64,000 nucleotides of DNA from positions 186,001 to 250,000 of the forward strand of contig NZ_WJIB01000006.1 of the NCBI RefSeq assembly GCF_019400745.1. Direction: 5' to 3'. Both the position numbers and the translations under genes were made by a program. This stretch comes from Cohnella sp. CFH 77786 (GTDB lineage Bacteria > Bacillota > Bacilli > Paenibacillales > Paenibacillaceae). The notes beneath the pieces are model-generated. The model made no database searches. It was not told where the DNA came from and worked only from the letters and a program-made list of their open reading frames with translations. Below are positions 1 to 8,195 of this stretch, one piece after another. Each line of letters starts with the position of its first letter. The stretch's first letter is position 1.

Positions 1-147
1 ACCCGTCACGACGGCGTCGAACAGGCGTCCGTCCGGGTCGCGTTCCAGGCGCAGAACCCTTTTCTGCTTGAAATACGTCTGGCCTTTCCGGTAAATGTCT
101 TCGCCGCACCAAGCGCGGATATCGGCTAACGATACGGGTTGCGTCAT
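1..147 (-). CDS. N-terminus of a probable SWIM-type zinc-finger / SNF2-associated protein (partial)
   Basis: Only the first 49 codons lie in the window; the gene runs off the left edge. The ATG at 147 has a purine-rich ribosome site (AAGAAGGGG) at a good distance and an extended -10 (TGGTATAAT) upstream. The visible part has an IRAWCGEDIYRKGQ segment followed by YFKQKRVLRL, the pattern that opens SWIM zinc-finger proteins, which are often joined to SNF2 helicases. No zinc ligands or helicase motifs are visible because of truncation, so the family call is an inference. It interrupts the punA-dacF-spoIIA order seen in Bacillus. Confidence 0.5.
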   Translation of the reverse strand, partial: MTQPVSLADIRAWCGEDIYRKGQTYFKQKRVLRLERDPDGRLFDAVVTG

Positions 148-195
148 GATTCGCCCCTTCTTGCGTCGGTCGGAATGATCGAACGATATCCTTCC

Positions 196-201
196 ATTAT
201 A
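196..201 (-). promoter_or_regulatory. Extended -10 of promoter for the SWIM-type gene
   Basis: On the minus strand this reads TGGTATAAT, a perfect -10 with the TG extension, about 50 bases before the start codon at 147. I see no good -35, which is common for extended -10 promoters. It implies that the gene is transcribed separately from punA. The rest of 148-306 shows nothing I can name. Confidence 0.55.
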
Positions 202-306
202 CCACATGGAGCGGACAGTCGGTTTGACCGGGCCGGTACGATATGGCAAAGAGACGGTTTCCGCCGACTTAGGATCAGCGTACTCCCGTCTCCAAGCATA
301 GAACCT

Positions 307-1131
307 TTACATTTTCGCCAAAACGGACATGACCAGCGAGATGAACCGGTCCTTCACTTTCTCGGACGTTTCCATGACTTCCTCGTGCGACAGCGGTTGG
401 TCCAGAATGCCGGCGGCCATGTTGCTGATGCAGGAAATGCCCAGCACCTCGATGCCCGAGTGGCGCGCCACGATGACTTCCGCGACCGTGGACATGCCGA
501 CCGCGTCGGCGCCGAGCGTCCGCAGCATGCGGATTTCGGCGGGCGTCTCGTAATTCGGTCCCAGCAGCCCGGCGTATACGCCTTCCTTCAGTTCGAAGCC
601 CAGCCCGGCGGCGGACTGCTTCGCCACCTCGCGCAGCCTGCGGCTGTAAGCTTCCGACATATCGGGGAAACGCGCGCCGAGCTCGTTATCGTTCGGTCCG
701 ATGAGCGGATTGCGCCCCGTCAGGTTCAGATGGTCGGAGATGACCATCAAGTCGCCCGCCTCGAAGCCGAGATTGACGCCTCCGGCGGCGTTCGTGACGA
801 GCAGCGTCTTCACGCCGAGGGCTTTCATGACCCGGACCGGGAGCGTCGTCTGCTCGGCCGCATAGCCTTCATAGAGATGAAACCGTCCTCGCATGAGCAC
901 GACACTGCGATCCTGCATCCGGCCGATGACCAGTTCCCCCGCATGCCCTTCCACGGTGGATACCGGAAAATGCGGAATGTCGCGATACGGGATCGTAACC
1001 GATTGATCGAGATCGTCGCCGAGCACGCCGAGTCCCGAACCGAGAATGAGGCCGATTTCCGGTTTATCCTGAATGCGCGCGGCGATATATTGCGCCGCCT
1101 CGTTAATGATGGCTTGGGTAATGTGTGTCAT
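307..1131 (-). CDS. punA: Purine nucleoside phosphorylase
   Basis: Cytosolic enzyme that splits purine (deoxy)ribonucleosides with phosphate into free base and (deoxy)ribose-1-phosphate. The 274-residue product has the family's usual length and motifs: GSGLG near the N-terminus (phosphate loop), VEGHAG, the LVTNAAGG segment, and GMSTVAEV near the purine site. The start at 1131 is chosen because AAGGAGAGGGAG precedes it at normal spacing; the frame is open to 1167 without a ribosome site. It lies 45 bases after deoB, whose product interconverts the sugar phosphates made here, so both belong to one nucleoside-salvage operon downstream of xerD, as in Bacillus. Confidence 0.95.
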   Translation of the reverse strand: MTHITQAIINEAAQYIAARIQDKPEIGLILGSGLGVLGDDLDQSVTIPYRDIPHFPVSTVEGHAGELVIGRMQDRSVVLMRGRFHLYEGYAAEQTTLPVRVMKALGVKTLLVTNAAGGVNLGFEAGDLMVISDHLNLTGRNPLIGPNDNELGARFPDMSEAYSRRLREVAKQSAAGLGFELKEGVYAGLLGPNYETPAEIRMLRTLGADAVGMSTVAEVIVARHSGIEVLGISCISNMAAGILDQPLSHEEVMETSEKVKDRFISLVMSVLAKM

Positions 1132-1176
1132 GGAATCTCCCTCTCCTTGTTTTGGCTTCAACTTCAACCTTAATTC

Positions 1177-2355
1177 TTAAACCAATCGTTCCAGAAAGCT
1201 GCGTCCGTGGGTCGCGAACGACCGAAGTCCGAAATTGTCGGCGATCGTGGCGGCCAAATCCGCATACGTTGCCAGCGTACCGAGATCTCCCGGCCGGCTG
1301 AACGCTGGACTACAGGCCAGCAGTGGCACATACTCGCGAGTATGGTCGGTGCCGGCATGCGTCGGATCGTTCCCGTGATCAGCCGTTATGACGAGCAAAT
1401 CCCGTTCGCTCAGGGCGGCCAGCAATTCCGGCACGGCCCGGTCGAATTCCTCCAAGGCGCGTGCATAGCCTTCCGGGTCGCGGCGATGGCCGTATAAGGA
1501 GTCGAAATCGACCAGGTTCGTGAACAGCAGGCCATGGAACGGACGCTTCAGTTCCTGCAGCGTCGTTTCGATTCCGTGCGCGTTGCTCTTCGTCGGAATC
1601 GCTCGCGTGATGCCTTCCCCGTCGAAAATATCGTTGATTTTCCCCACCGCGATCACGTCCCGTCCTGCTTCCTTAAGGGCGTTCAACACGGTCGGCTTCG
1701 GCGGTTTCACGGCGTAATCGTGGCGATTGGCCGTCCGTTTGAAGGCGCCGGGCTGGCCGACATAAGGCCTGGCGATCACCCGGCCCACCGAGAACTCTTC
1801 CTTCATCGTCAGCCTGCGGGCGATCCGGCAAGCATCGTACAATTCCTCCAGCGGGATGATCTCTTCGTGCGCGGCCAACTGGAACACGCTGTCGGCCGAC
1901 GTGTAGACGATCCAAGCGCCGGTCTTCATTTGCTCTTCTCCGAGTTCGTCCAAGATTTCGGTGCCGGAAGCGGCCTTGTTGCCGATGACGCGGCGTCCCG
2001 TTTCCTGCTCGAAGGCCTCGATCAGCGCCGGGGGGAACCCGTCCGGAAACGTGCGGAATGGAGTCTCGATGCGCAGCCCCATGAGCTCCCAATGCCCCGT
2101 CATCGTGTCTTTGCCCGCCGATACCTCCGCCATTTTCCCGTAATGGCCGGTAGGCGCAGGATCCGCCTTCCAATCGGCGATGGGAGCGATGTTCGCAAGC
2201 CCGAGCTTTCTCATATGCGGCAGCGAAACGCCGGGAACGGCTTGCGCGATGTGGCCCAGCGTGTGGGCGCCTGCGTCGCCGTATTGGCTTGCGTCCGGAA
2301 GTTCTCCGATCCCGACGCTGTCCAGCACGATCACGGCGATCCGTTCGAATGTCAT
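1177..2355 (-). CDS. deoB: Phosphopentomutase
   Basis: Converts ribose-1-phosphate or deoxyribose-1-phosphate into the 5-phosphates, linking nucleoside breakdown to central metabolism. The 392-residue protein shows the alkaline-phosphatase-superfamily metal sites: VLDSVGIGELPDA at the N-terminus, a GKDTMTGHWE segment with the phospho-acceptor threonine, and ITADHGNDPTHAGTDHTRE near the C-terminus. The ATG at 2355 follows GAGGAGG at ideal spacing, so an in-frame TTG at 2370 is rejected. It lies between xerD and punA. Confidence 0.95.
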   Translation of the reverse strand: MTFERIAVIVLDSVGIGELPDASQYGDAGAHTLGHIAQAVPGVSLPHMRKLGLANIAPIADWKADPAPTGHYGKMAEVSAGKDTMTGHWELMGLRIETPFRTFPDGFPPALIEAFEQETGRRVIGNKAASGTEILDELGEEQMKTGAWIVYTSADSVFQLAAHEEIIPLEELYDACRIARRLTMKEEFSVGRVIARPYVGQPGAFKRTANRHDYAVKPPKPTVLNALKEAGRDVIAVGKINDIFDGEGITRAIPTKSNAHGIETTLQELKRPFHGLLFTNLVDFDSLYGHRRDPEGYARALEEFDRAVPELLAALSERDLLVITADHGNDPTHAGTDHTREYVPLLACSPAFSRPGDLGTLATYADLAATIADNFGLRSFATHGRSFLERLV

Positions 2356-2400
2356 ACTGATCCTCCTCAAATTTTATCCCCCAAAAGCGACGCAATCGCC

Positions 2401-3294
2401 CTATCGCGCCCGCGGGTGCGCGCGGTCATATTCCTCTTTGACTCTGGCTTTAGGGGACGTCTGGTATCTCTGCGTCGTTTGGGGACTGGCATGGCCTAAC
2501 ATTTCCTGCACCGCCCGGATGTCCGCCCCATTGCCCAGCAAATGGACGGCAAACGATTGCCGCAGCGCATGCGGCGTCAATTCCGCGGCAATGCCCGCCG
2601 TACCGGCGTATTTCTTGATGACTTTCCAGAAGCCCTGGCGCGTCATGCGGGTGCCGAGATGATTCGGGAACAAGGCATCCGTCGGCTTGTCCGGCCGAAG
2701 CAGCCTGCCTCGGCCTTCCTCCAGGTAACGCTTCAGCAAGCGGACAGCGGCGCCCCCGATCGGAACGATCCGTTCCCGGCTGCCGGGGCCCGAGCAATGC
2801 AGGAAGCCCATATCGGGGCGGACATGGCCCACGTCAAGCGCCATCAATTCGGACACCCGCATACCGGAGGCATACAACAATTCCAGCATCGCCCGGTCAC
2901 GCAGACCCTGCACGGTATCCTCGTCCGGCGCTTCGAGCAGCCTCCCGACTTCCTCGGCGGAGAGGGTGCGCGGAGCCTTTCGCTCCGGCTTCGGAGCATC
3001 AAGCTGCAGCGTGGGATCCCGTTCGAGTATCCGTTCGATGACTCCGAACCGGCACAAAGCGCGCACGGACACCAGGCGCCGGGCGATCGTAGCCGCGGAC
3101 TTCCCCTCCTGGCGGAGCCGATGCAAATAGGCTTGCACATGCGAAGAAAGCAGCGCACGCGGCACATGCACATCCATCCGCTCCATCGCTTCCGCGAAAT
3201 CCCGCAAATCCCGTCCGTAACTCAGACGGGTGCTAACCGATACGGCGCGGTCTTCCTCCAGTCTGTTCAAGTAAGCCTGAATCCAAGTTCTCAT
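2401..3294 (-). CDS. xerD: Tyrosine recombinase XerD-like
   Basis: Site-specific recombinase that with XerC resolves chromosome dimers at dif. The 297-residue protein has the N-terminal SAM-like core-binding domain (about 1-85) and the C-terminal catalytic domain. Aligned by motif to E. coli XerD (R148, K172, H244, R247, H270, Y279), the catalytic residues here are R146, H242, R245, H268 and Y277. The position of the catalytic beta-hairpin lysine is proline 170 (GPGSRER instead of GKGNKER). The next basic residue is R173. The location between a YqzK-like gene and deoB matches Bacillus xerD, which supports the name. The start at 3294 has AGGAGG upstream at a rather long spacing. Confidence 0.88.
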   Translation of the reverse strand: MRTWIQAYLNRLEEDRAVSVSTRLSYGRDLRDFAEAMERMDVHVPRALLSSHVQAYLHRLRQEGKSAATIARRLVSVRALCRFGVIERILERDPTLQLDAPKPERKAPRTLSAEEVGRLLEAPDEDTVQGLRDRAMLELLYASGMRVSELMALDVGHVRPDMGFLHCSGPGSRERIVPIGGAAVRLLKRYLEEGRGRLLRPDKPTDALFPNHLGTRMTRQGFWKVIKKYAGTAGIAAELTPHALRQSFAVHLLGNGADIRAVQEMLGHASPQTTQRYQTSPKARVKEEYDRAHPRAR

Positions 3295-3312
3295 CGGCGA
3301 TCGGCTCGCCTC

Positions 3313-3546
3313 CTATTCCCCGTACCAATAAAATAGCCGCAGCCGGTCTCCGGGCGACACGTCCGGATCGTCTCCCGAACCGGAACGAAATACTTTGGTC
3401 GCCCGGCCTTCCGGCTCTTTGTAGGGATCCTGCGGCTTGAGCCACCCGTGGAACCAGCCGAACAGACTGTGTACGATCACGGTCAGCACCAGGAAAAACA
3501 ACGTAAACTTCAGCCGTTCCCACCATTTGTCGTTCAATTCCCCCAT
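3313..3546 (-). CDS. YqzK-like small membrane protein (DUF4227)
   Basis: A 77-residue protein with one hydrophobic helix at about residues 13-30 and a polar C-terminal half ending in RLFYWYGE. Length, topology and position immediately before xerD match the DUF4227 / YqzK family, which in Bacillus lies between fur and xerD. No biochemical role is established. It ends 18 bases before xerD and is probably cotranscribed with it. Confidence 0.8.
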   Translation of the reverse strand: MGELNDKWWERLKFTLFFLVLTVIVHSLFGWFHGWLKPQDPYKEPEGRATKVFRSGSGDDPDVSPGDRLRLFYWYGE

Positions 3547-3612
3547 GTCCGATTCCCGTCCTTGTCCGTATTCTCGTTTTACGGTATGTGGACGGGACGC
3601 GATTCATGACGA

Positions 3613-4728
3613 TTAACGTGGCAAGGATAGCGGCACGTAAGGGGATCCGACCGCTTCCGCGACTTGCGGATGGGTGATGGCCCCTTGATGGACATTGACG
3701 CCGAGCGCCAGGGCCGGATCCGCCGCGACGGCCGCCGCGAAGCCGTGGGCCGCCAGCCGCATCACGTAGTCGATCGTGACGTTGGTCAGCGCGAGCGTCG
3801 AAGTCCTCGGGACCGCTCCCGGCATGTTGGCGACGGCGTAATGGATGACGCCGTGCTTCTCGTATACGGGGTTCTCGTGGGTCGTGGCGCGGTCGATCGT
3901 CTCGATCGAACCGCCTTGGTCGACCGCGACGTCCACGATGACGGCGCCTTTCTTCATCGTCTTCACCATGTCCTCCGTCACGAGCCGCGGCGCCCGCGCG
4001 CCGGGCACGAGCACGGCTCCGATCAGCAAATCCGCCTTCCGGACGGCGCTGGCGATGTTGTGCGGGTTGCTCGTCAGCGTCCGCAGCCGGCCCTGGAACA
4101 CGTCGTCGAGATACCGCATCCGCTCGCCGCTCTTCTCCAGCACGACGACGTCGGCCCCGAGCCCGAGCGCCATTTTGGCCGCGTTCGTGCCCACGATGCC
4201 TCCGCCGATGATGATGACCTCCGCCGGGGGAACCCCGGGCACGCCGCCAAGCAGCACGCCGCGGCCTCCTTGGAACGCCTCCAGGTACTTGGCTCCTTCC
4301 TGAACGGACATTCTTCCCGCCACTTCGCTCATCGGAATGAGCAGCGGAAGGCTGCGGTTCGGCAGCTGGATCGTCTCGTACGCAATCGCCGTCACGTTCG
4401 CGTCCATAAGCGCCTTGGCCAGCTCCGGCGCAGCCGCCAGGTGCAGGTAAGTGAACACGATTTGCCCGGGCCGGAACAGCTTGAATTCCTCCGCCACCGG
4501 CTCCTTCACCTTCACGATCATGCCCGCGCGTTCCCAGACGGCTTCCGCCGTACCGACCACGGCCGCCCCCGCCGCGGCATATTCCTCGTCCGGGAACCCG
4601 CTGCCGGCTCCCGCGCCCGCCTGCACGACCACCTCGTGCCCTTGCTGCCTGAGCATGCCCGCGCCCGCAGGCGTCAAGGCGACCCGGTACTCCTGCTTCT
4701 TCACTTCTTTCGGCACTCCGACGATCAT
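3613..4728 (-). CDS. ald: Alanine dehydrogenase
   Basis: NAD-dependent interconversion of L-alanine with pyruvate and ammonia. The 371-residue product begins MIVGVPKE, carries the substrate-binding lysine and histidine (K75, H96) and a Rossmann GGGIVG motif near 175-180, and has the family's usual length (about 370-378). The start at 4728 is preceded by GGAGGT; the upstream in-frame ATGs lack a ribosome site. In spore formers alanine dehydrogenase supports use of alanine as carbon and nitrogen source and efficient sporulation. It is divergent from the subtilase gene. Confidence 0.95.
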   Translation of the reverse strand: MIVGVPKEVKKQEYRVALTPAGAGMLRQQGHEVVVQAGAGAGSGFPDEEYAAAGAAVVGTAEAVWERAGMIVKVKEPVAEEFKLFRPGQIVFTYLHLAAAPELAKALMDANVTAIAYETIQLPNRSLPLLIPMSEVAGRMSVQEGAKYLEAFQGGRGVLLGGVPGVPPAEVIIIGGGIVGTNAAKMALGLGADVVVLEKSGERMRYLDDVFQGRLRTLTSNPHNIASAVRKADLLIGAVLVPGARAPRLVTEDMVKTMKKGAVIVDVAVDQGGSIETIDRATTHENPVYEKHGVIHYAVANMPGAVPRTSTLALTNVTIDYVMRLAAHGFAAAVAADPALALGVNVHQGAITHPQVAEAVGSPYVPLSLPR

Positions 4729-4814
4729 GGCGCATACCTCCATATGGTTCAGTATCCATCGCGTTGCACAACCCGCGGCGTCCGACATATTCTGCTACGG
4801 GAGATGAAAGCCGA

Positions 4815-5966
4815 ATGATCAAGATAGAAGAATTGCTGGCCTTAACGGCGAAACGCACGACCGCGGCGCGGACCGAAAGATTGATCGTGGTGTTCAAGCG
4901 GGGCGGCGCGTACCGGAGAAGCGTTAAGCACCTGCTGGCCGCCGGAGTGAAGCCGGTCAGAATGTCAGCCGCCCGGAGAATGATTTGCTATCATGCCGCG
5001 AAGAAAGGACAGCACGCGCTGCTTAAGTCCCACCCGGACGTGGCATACGTGGAGCGCGATATTCGCGTAAAAGCCCATGCGGCCCCAGCCGCGGGCAAAG
5101 TACGGTCGGCGGCCGATTGCCCGCCCACCGCGCCATGGAACGTATGCCGCGTGAAGTCGCCGCCGCTTTGGCCGCTTACCCGCGGGACGGGGGTCCGCGT
5201 CGGGGTGCTGGACACGGGAATCGCCAGGCATCCGGATTTGACGATCGCCGGCGGCGTCAACACGCTCGGCGGAACGTCATTCCACGACGATAACGGCCAT
5301 GGGACCCACGTTGCGGGAATCATCGCCGCGACGGGACGCCGTGGATTGTCCGGCAATGCGCCGGGCGTGCTGCTGTATGCGGTCAAAGTGCTGAACGAAT
5401 CCGGCAGCGGATTCGTGTCCGACATCGTCGAGGGAATCGACTGGTGCTTGGCGAACGGCATCCGGATCCTGAACATGAGCTTCGGCTTGCCGGGCGACAG
5501 CCTGGCACTTCGGGAGGCGATCCGCCGCGCCAGGCGCAGAGGCGCCATCATCGTGGCATCCGCTGGCAACGGAGGCGCCAAGAGCGGCGTCCTTGACGCA
5601 CCCGCCCGCTATCCGGAGACGATCGCGGTAACGGCTCTCGCGAAGAACAACCGGGCGGCATCTTTCTCCAGCCGAGGACCGGGCATCGCGGTCGGAGCTC
5701 CCGGCGTCCATATTCTGTCCACTTGGCCGGGAGGGACCTACCGAAGGTTGTCCGGCACTTCGATGTCGGCGCCTCACGTTGCGGGAAGCGCGGCCTTGCT
5801 GCGTTCCCTCGCGCCCAAGCTGACCGCCTCCGCCTTCGCGAGCCGGATCAAATCTGCCGCGCTCCGCATCCCGGGGGGCGTGACGGCGGTTGGCTCCGGT
5901 CTGCTGCAAACGTCGGATTCGGCGTCCGGACTCGCGAGTCTTAAATACTCCCCCAAGAAAGCCTGA
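4815..5966 (+). CDS. Subtilisin-family serine protease without a signal peptide (S8)
   Basis: The 383-residue product holds a complete catalytic set: Asp133 in GVLDTGI, His165 in NGHGTHVAG, oxyanion Asn262 in ASAGNGG and Ser326 in SGTSMSAPHVA. The first about 90 residues resemble an inhibitor-I9-type prodomain (LIVVFKRGG ... DVAYVERDI). No hydrophobic signal segment precedes it: the N-terminus MIKIEELLALTAKRTTAART is polar, so the protein is either intracellular, like Bacillus Isp proteases, or leaves by an unrecognised route. The start at 4815 follows GGGAG. It is divergent from ald and ends before a hairpin. Confidence 0.88.
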   Translation: MIKIEELLALTAKRTTAARTERLIVVFKRGGAYRRSVKHLLAAGVKPVRMSAARRMICYHAAKKGQHALLKSHPDVAYVERDIRVKAHAAPAAGKVRSAADCPPTAPWNVCRVKSPPLWPLTRGTGVRVGVLDTGIARHPDLTIAGGVNTLGGTSFHDDNGHGTHVAGIIAATGRRGLSGNAPGVLLYAVKVLNESGSGFVSDIVEGIDWCLANGIRILNMSFGLPGDSLALREAIRRARRRGAIIVASAGNGGAKSGVLDAPARYPETIAVTALAKNNRAASFSSRGPGIAVGAPGVHILSTWPGGTYRRLSGTSMSAPHVAGSAALLRSLAPKLTASAFASRIKSAALRIPGGVTAVGSGLLQTSDSASGLASLKYSPKKA

Positions 5967-5987
5967 AGCGGCGATCACCGCCGCACG

Positions 5988-6011
5988 AACGCCCCCTCCG
6001 CAGCGGGCGTT
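5988..6011 (+). terminator. Hairpin after the subtilase gene
   Basis: AACGCCC and GGGCGTT form a seven-base stem with a ten-base loop, 22 bases after the subtilase stop. The T run is short (TTTAT), so strength is uncertain. It could serve both the subtilase and the convergent peroxidase gene that ends at 6022. Confidence 0.5.
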
Positions 6012-6021
6012 TATAGCTGCC

Positions 6022-6510
6022 CTACAGCAGCTCCCGAATCGCCGGTTCCAGCTCGGCAGGCGCGGCGGACGGCTCGAATCGGCGGACGACGCTGCCGTCG
6101 CGGCCGATCAGGAATTTCGTGAAGTTCCATTTGATTTCGTCGTCCGATCCGGCCGGCTCCCCCTGGAACGGGGCTTGCTCTTTCAAGTACTTGTACAGCG
6201 GATGGGCGTCCGGCCCGTTCACGACCGTTTTCTCGAACAGGGGGAACGTAACGCCGTAATTGATTTTGCAGAATTCCCCGATTTCCTCGTGGGTTCCCGG
6301 CTCTTGCGCACCGAACTGATTGCACGGGAAACCTAGGATTTCCAAGCCTTGCTCGCGGTACTCGTCATACAGCTTCTGAAGCCCTTCGTACTGCGGGGTA
6401 AGACCGCACTGGCTGGCCGTGTTCACGATCAGCAGCACTTTGCCCCGGTAGGGCGACAAATCGGTCTCCTGACCGTTCAGCCTGCGGGTTTTGAAATCGT
6501 AAATGGACAT
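6022..6510 (-). CDS. Glutathione-peroxidase-family thiol peroxidase (copy 1)
   Basis: Reduces hydroperoxides with a reactive cysteine. The 162-residue protein has the peroxidatic Cys35 in NTASQCG, the FPCNQFG strip and the WNFTKFL motif, which supply the Gln/Trp/Asn partners of this family. Cys81 sits where yeast Gpx3 has its resolving cysteine, so the electron donor is probably thioredoxin or another dithiol rather than glutathione. A third cysteine (Cys63) occurs here but not in copy 2. The start has a GAGGAGGAGA ribosome site. It lies 30 bases downstream of the MarR gene on the same strand, so both are likely induced together by peroxides. Confidence 0.92.
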   Translation of the reverse strand: MSIYDFKTRRLNGQETDLSPYRGKVLLIVNTASQCGLTPQYEGLQKLYDEYREQGLEILGFPCNQFGAQEPGTHEEIGEFCKINYGVTFPLFEKTVVNGPDAHPLYKYLKEQAPFQGEPAGSDDEIKWNFTKFLIGRDGSVVRRFEPSAAPAELEPAIRELL

Positions 6511-6540
6511 CGTGATCTCCTCCTCGTTTCCGTCCTTCGA

Positions 6541-7002
6541 TCATTTGTTGTCCGGGACCTGCACCGATCCTCGCATCTTGCTCATCGAGTCCTGCACAAC
6601 CCGCCGCAACAGTTCCGCTTCCGAAGCCGTTACGCCGGTATCGCAGAACAGCCGTTCCGGAATGTCCTTCGCCTTCTCCCGAAGCGCCGTGCCTTCCGGA
6701 GTCAGCGCGATGACCAAGCTTCGCTCGTCCCGCTTGTCCCGCTCGCGCTTCAAGAGCCCCATCTTCTCGAGCTTTTTCAGCAAGGGGGTCAGCGTGCCCG
6801 AGTCCAGAAACAGCCGGGCCCCCAGTTCCTTGACGCTGATCCGGTCCTTCTCCCACAGCGCGATCAAAGCGATATACTGGGTGTAGGTCAGGCCGAGCTT
6901 CTTCAGATGGGGATGGTACAATTTCGTAACTTCCTTCGCCAATGAATATAACGCAAAACAGACCTGGTTTTCCAGTTTTAGCCCCTCTTCACCGGACTCC
7001 AC
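6541..7002 (-). CDS. MarR-family peroxide sensor, OhrR type
   Basis: A 153-residue winged-helix repressor. The N-terminal ENQVCFALYS segment places Cys15 exactly where OhrR proteins carry the reactive cysteine that is oxidised by organic hydroperoxides, and the recognition region (DSGTLTPLLKKLEKMGLL) is typical. It is divergent from one peroxidase gene and directly followed by another, and a palindromic OhrR-like site lies in the shared promoter region. The inferred role is to repress both peroxidase genes and itself until oxidised. The GTG start follows GGAGAGGAG. In Bacillus OhrR controls ohrA; here the targets appear to be Gpx homologues. Confidence 0.88.
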   Translation of the reverse strand: MESGEEGLKLENQVCFALYSLAKEVTKLYHPHLKKLGLTYTQYIALIALWEKDRISVKELGARLFLDSGTLTPLLKKLEKMGLLKRERDKRDERSLVIALTPEGTALREKAKDIPERLFCDTGVTASEAELLRRVVQDSMSKMRGSVQVPDNK

Positions 7003-7044
7003 CGTCCGCTCCTCTCCTTCCGGTCCATAGAATGCGCATAACGC

Positions 7045-7085
7045 TTGACGCCTCCCATTTGCATTGTATACAATTTAATTATAAA
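7045..7085 (+). promoter_or_regulatory. Promoter and OhrR-type operator before the second peroxidase
   Basis: TTGACG (7045-7050) and TACAAT (7069-7074) form a promoter with an 18-base spacer. Over the -10 sits the perfect palindrome ATTGTATACAAT (7063-7074), followed by TTAATTATAA. This matches the known Bacillus OhrR operator, built of TTGTATACAATT with flanking AT half-sites. Binding would block this promoter. The site is in the 109-base gap shared with the repressor gene, so it could also give autoregulation. Confidence 0.8.
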
Positions 7086-7111
7086 CGATTCATTCCTGGG
7101 AGGAAACCCCT

Positions 7112-7588
7112 ATGTCCCTCTATGACATTGAAGTCCGCACCATCCGCGGAGAACCGAAGAAGCTGTCCGACTACCGCGGAGAAGTGATGCTGATCGTCAA
7201 CACGGCCAGTAAATGCGGATTCGCGCCCCAGTACAAAGGTCTTCAGCGCCTGCATGAAACGTACGGTCCCCGCGGCCTGCGGGTGCTCGGCTTCCCGAGC
7301 AATCAATTCGCCCGCCAGGAGCCGGCCGGCGAAGCCGCCATTGAACAGCATTGCCAGCTGAATCACGGGGTAACCTTCCCGCTTCATGCCAAGATCGACG
7401 TCCGAGGTCCCGACGCCCATCCGCTCTTTCGCCATCTTACCCGCGAAGCCCGAGGGTTTCTGGGGACGAAAACGATTAAATGGAACTTCACGAAGTTTCT
7501 CGTCGACCGGGAAGGACGCGTGGTCAAACGGTTCGCTCCGAACGTGACGCCGGACCGGATCGAACCTTACCTCGAGAAGCTGTTGTAA
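7112..7588 (+). CDS. Glutathione-peroxidase-family thiol peroxidase (copy 2)
   Basis: A 158-residue paralogue of the gene at 6022-6510. It keeps the peroxidatic Cys35 (NTASKCG), Cys81 at the resolving position and the WNFTKFL motif, but has Ser63 where copy 1 has cysteine. It lacks a signal peptide, so it acts in the cytosol. A single-gene transcript is expected: the promoter carries an OhrR-type operator and a strong hairpin follows the stop. The two copies are clearly diverged, so the duplication is not recent. Confidence 0.92.
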   Translation: MSLYDIEVRTIRGEPKKLSDYRGEVMLIVNTASKCGFAPQYKGLQRLHETYGPRGLRVLGFPSNQFARQEPAGEAAIEQHCQLNHGVTFPLHAKIDVRGPDAHPLFRHLTREARGFLGTKTIKWNFTKFLVDREGRVVKRFAPNVTPDRIEPYLEKLL

Positions 7589-7609
7589 AAGCGGAATCTG
7601 AAATAAGAA

Positions 7610-7638
7610 AAGCGCATGACCGCGGGGGTCGTGCGCTT
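7610..7638. terminator. Bidirectional terminator between gpx copy 2 and fur
   Basis: AAGCGCATGACC pairs with GGTCGTGCGCTT (one G-U pair) around a five-base loop. A-rich sequence on the left and T-rich sequence on the right allow it to work for both convergent genes. It ends just before the fur stop codon. Confidence 0.8.
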
Positions 7639-7641
7639 GTT

Positions 7642-8127
7642 TCATTGACCTGGTTCGTCTTGTGATTCGCGGGCTTTGTTCTCGCTGTTGCATTTGGCGC
7701 AAATGCCTTGAAAATCGAGTCGGTGGTCGAGCACGGTGAATCCGTATTCCTTCTCCAGCCGTTCCTCGAGCGGCAGCAGCCAATCTTCCAGAATCTCCGA
7801 CATCGAGCCGCATTGCACGCAAATCAGGTGGTGATGATGGTGCTTGTTGCTTTCCGTCCGAAGGTCGTAACGGGCGACCCCGTCCCCGAAATTCAGCTTC
7901 TCGACCACATGCATCTCGCTGAGCAGCTCAAGCGTACGGTACACGGTGGCCAAACCGATTTCGGGCGCCTTCTCCTTGACCAACATGAATACGTCTTCGG
8001 CGCTCAGATGGTCTTCTTCGTTCTCCAGCAGCACGCGCACCGTCGCTTCCCGTTGGGGTGTCAGCTTGTAGCCCTGGGATTGAAGCTGTTGTTTCACTTT
8101 TTCGATTCGGGCTTCCAAAGCTTTCAT
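7642..8127 (-). CDS. fur: Ferric uptake regulator family protein
   Basis: Metal-sensing winged-helix repressor. It contains YKLTPQREATVRVLL in the DNA-binding domain, GLATVYRTLELL as recognition helix, the histidine-rich metal site (HHHHHLIC) and two CxxC pairs (CVQC, CAKC) for the structural zinc. The Bacillus paralogues Fur, Zur and PerR are similar; the motif pattern and the location near spoIIM/nudF favour Fur. Start choice is uncertain. The ATG at 8127 abuts GGAGGGG very closely, and a TTG three codons later (8118) has better spacing. The ATG at 8157 is rejected because it overlaps the transcription start region. Confidence 0.88.
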   Translation of the reverse strand: MKALEARIEKVKQQLQSQGYKLTPQREATVRVLLENEEDHLSAEDVFMLVKEKAPEIGLATVYRTLELLSEMHVVEKLNFGDGVARYDLRTESNKHHHHHLICVQCGSMSEILEDWLLPLEERLEKEYGFTVLDHRLDFQGICAKCNSENKARESQDEPGQ

Positions 8128-8155
8128 CCCCTCCGGTCCGTATTCGCATGGTTCC

Positions 8156-8185
8156 ATTATAGGGGGATGCCATTCCGGAAGTCAA
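8156..8185 (-). promoter_or_regulatory. Promoter of fur
   Basis: On the minus strand TTGACT (8185-8180) and TATAAT (8161-8156) are separated by 18 bases, a near-consensus SigA promoter. The predicted start of transcription falls about 25 bases before the fur start codon. Confidence 0.8.
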
Positions 8186-8195
8186 ACCTGATCTG

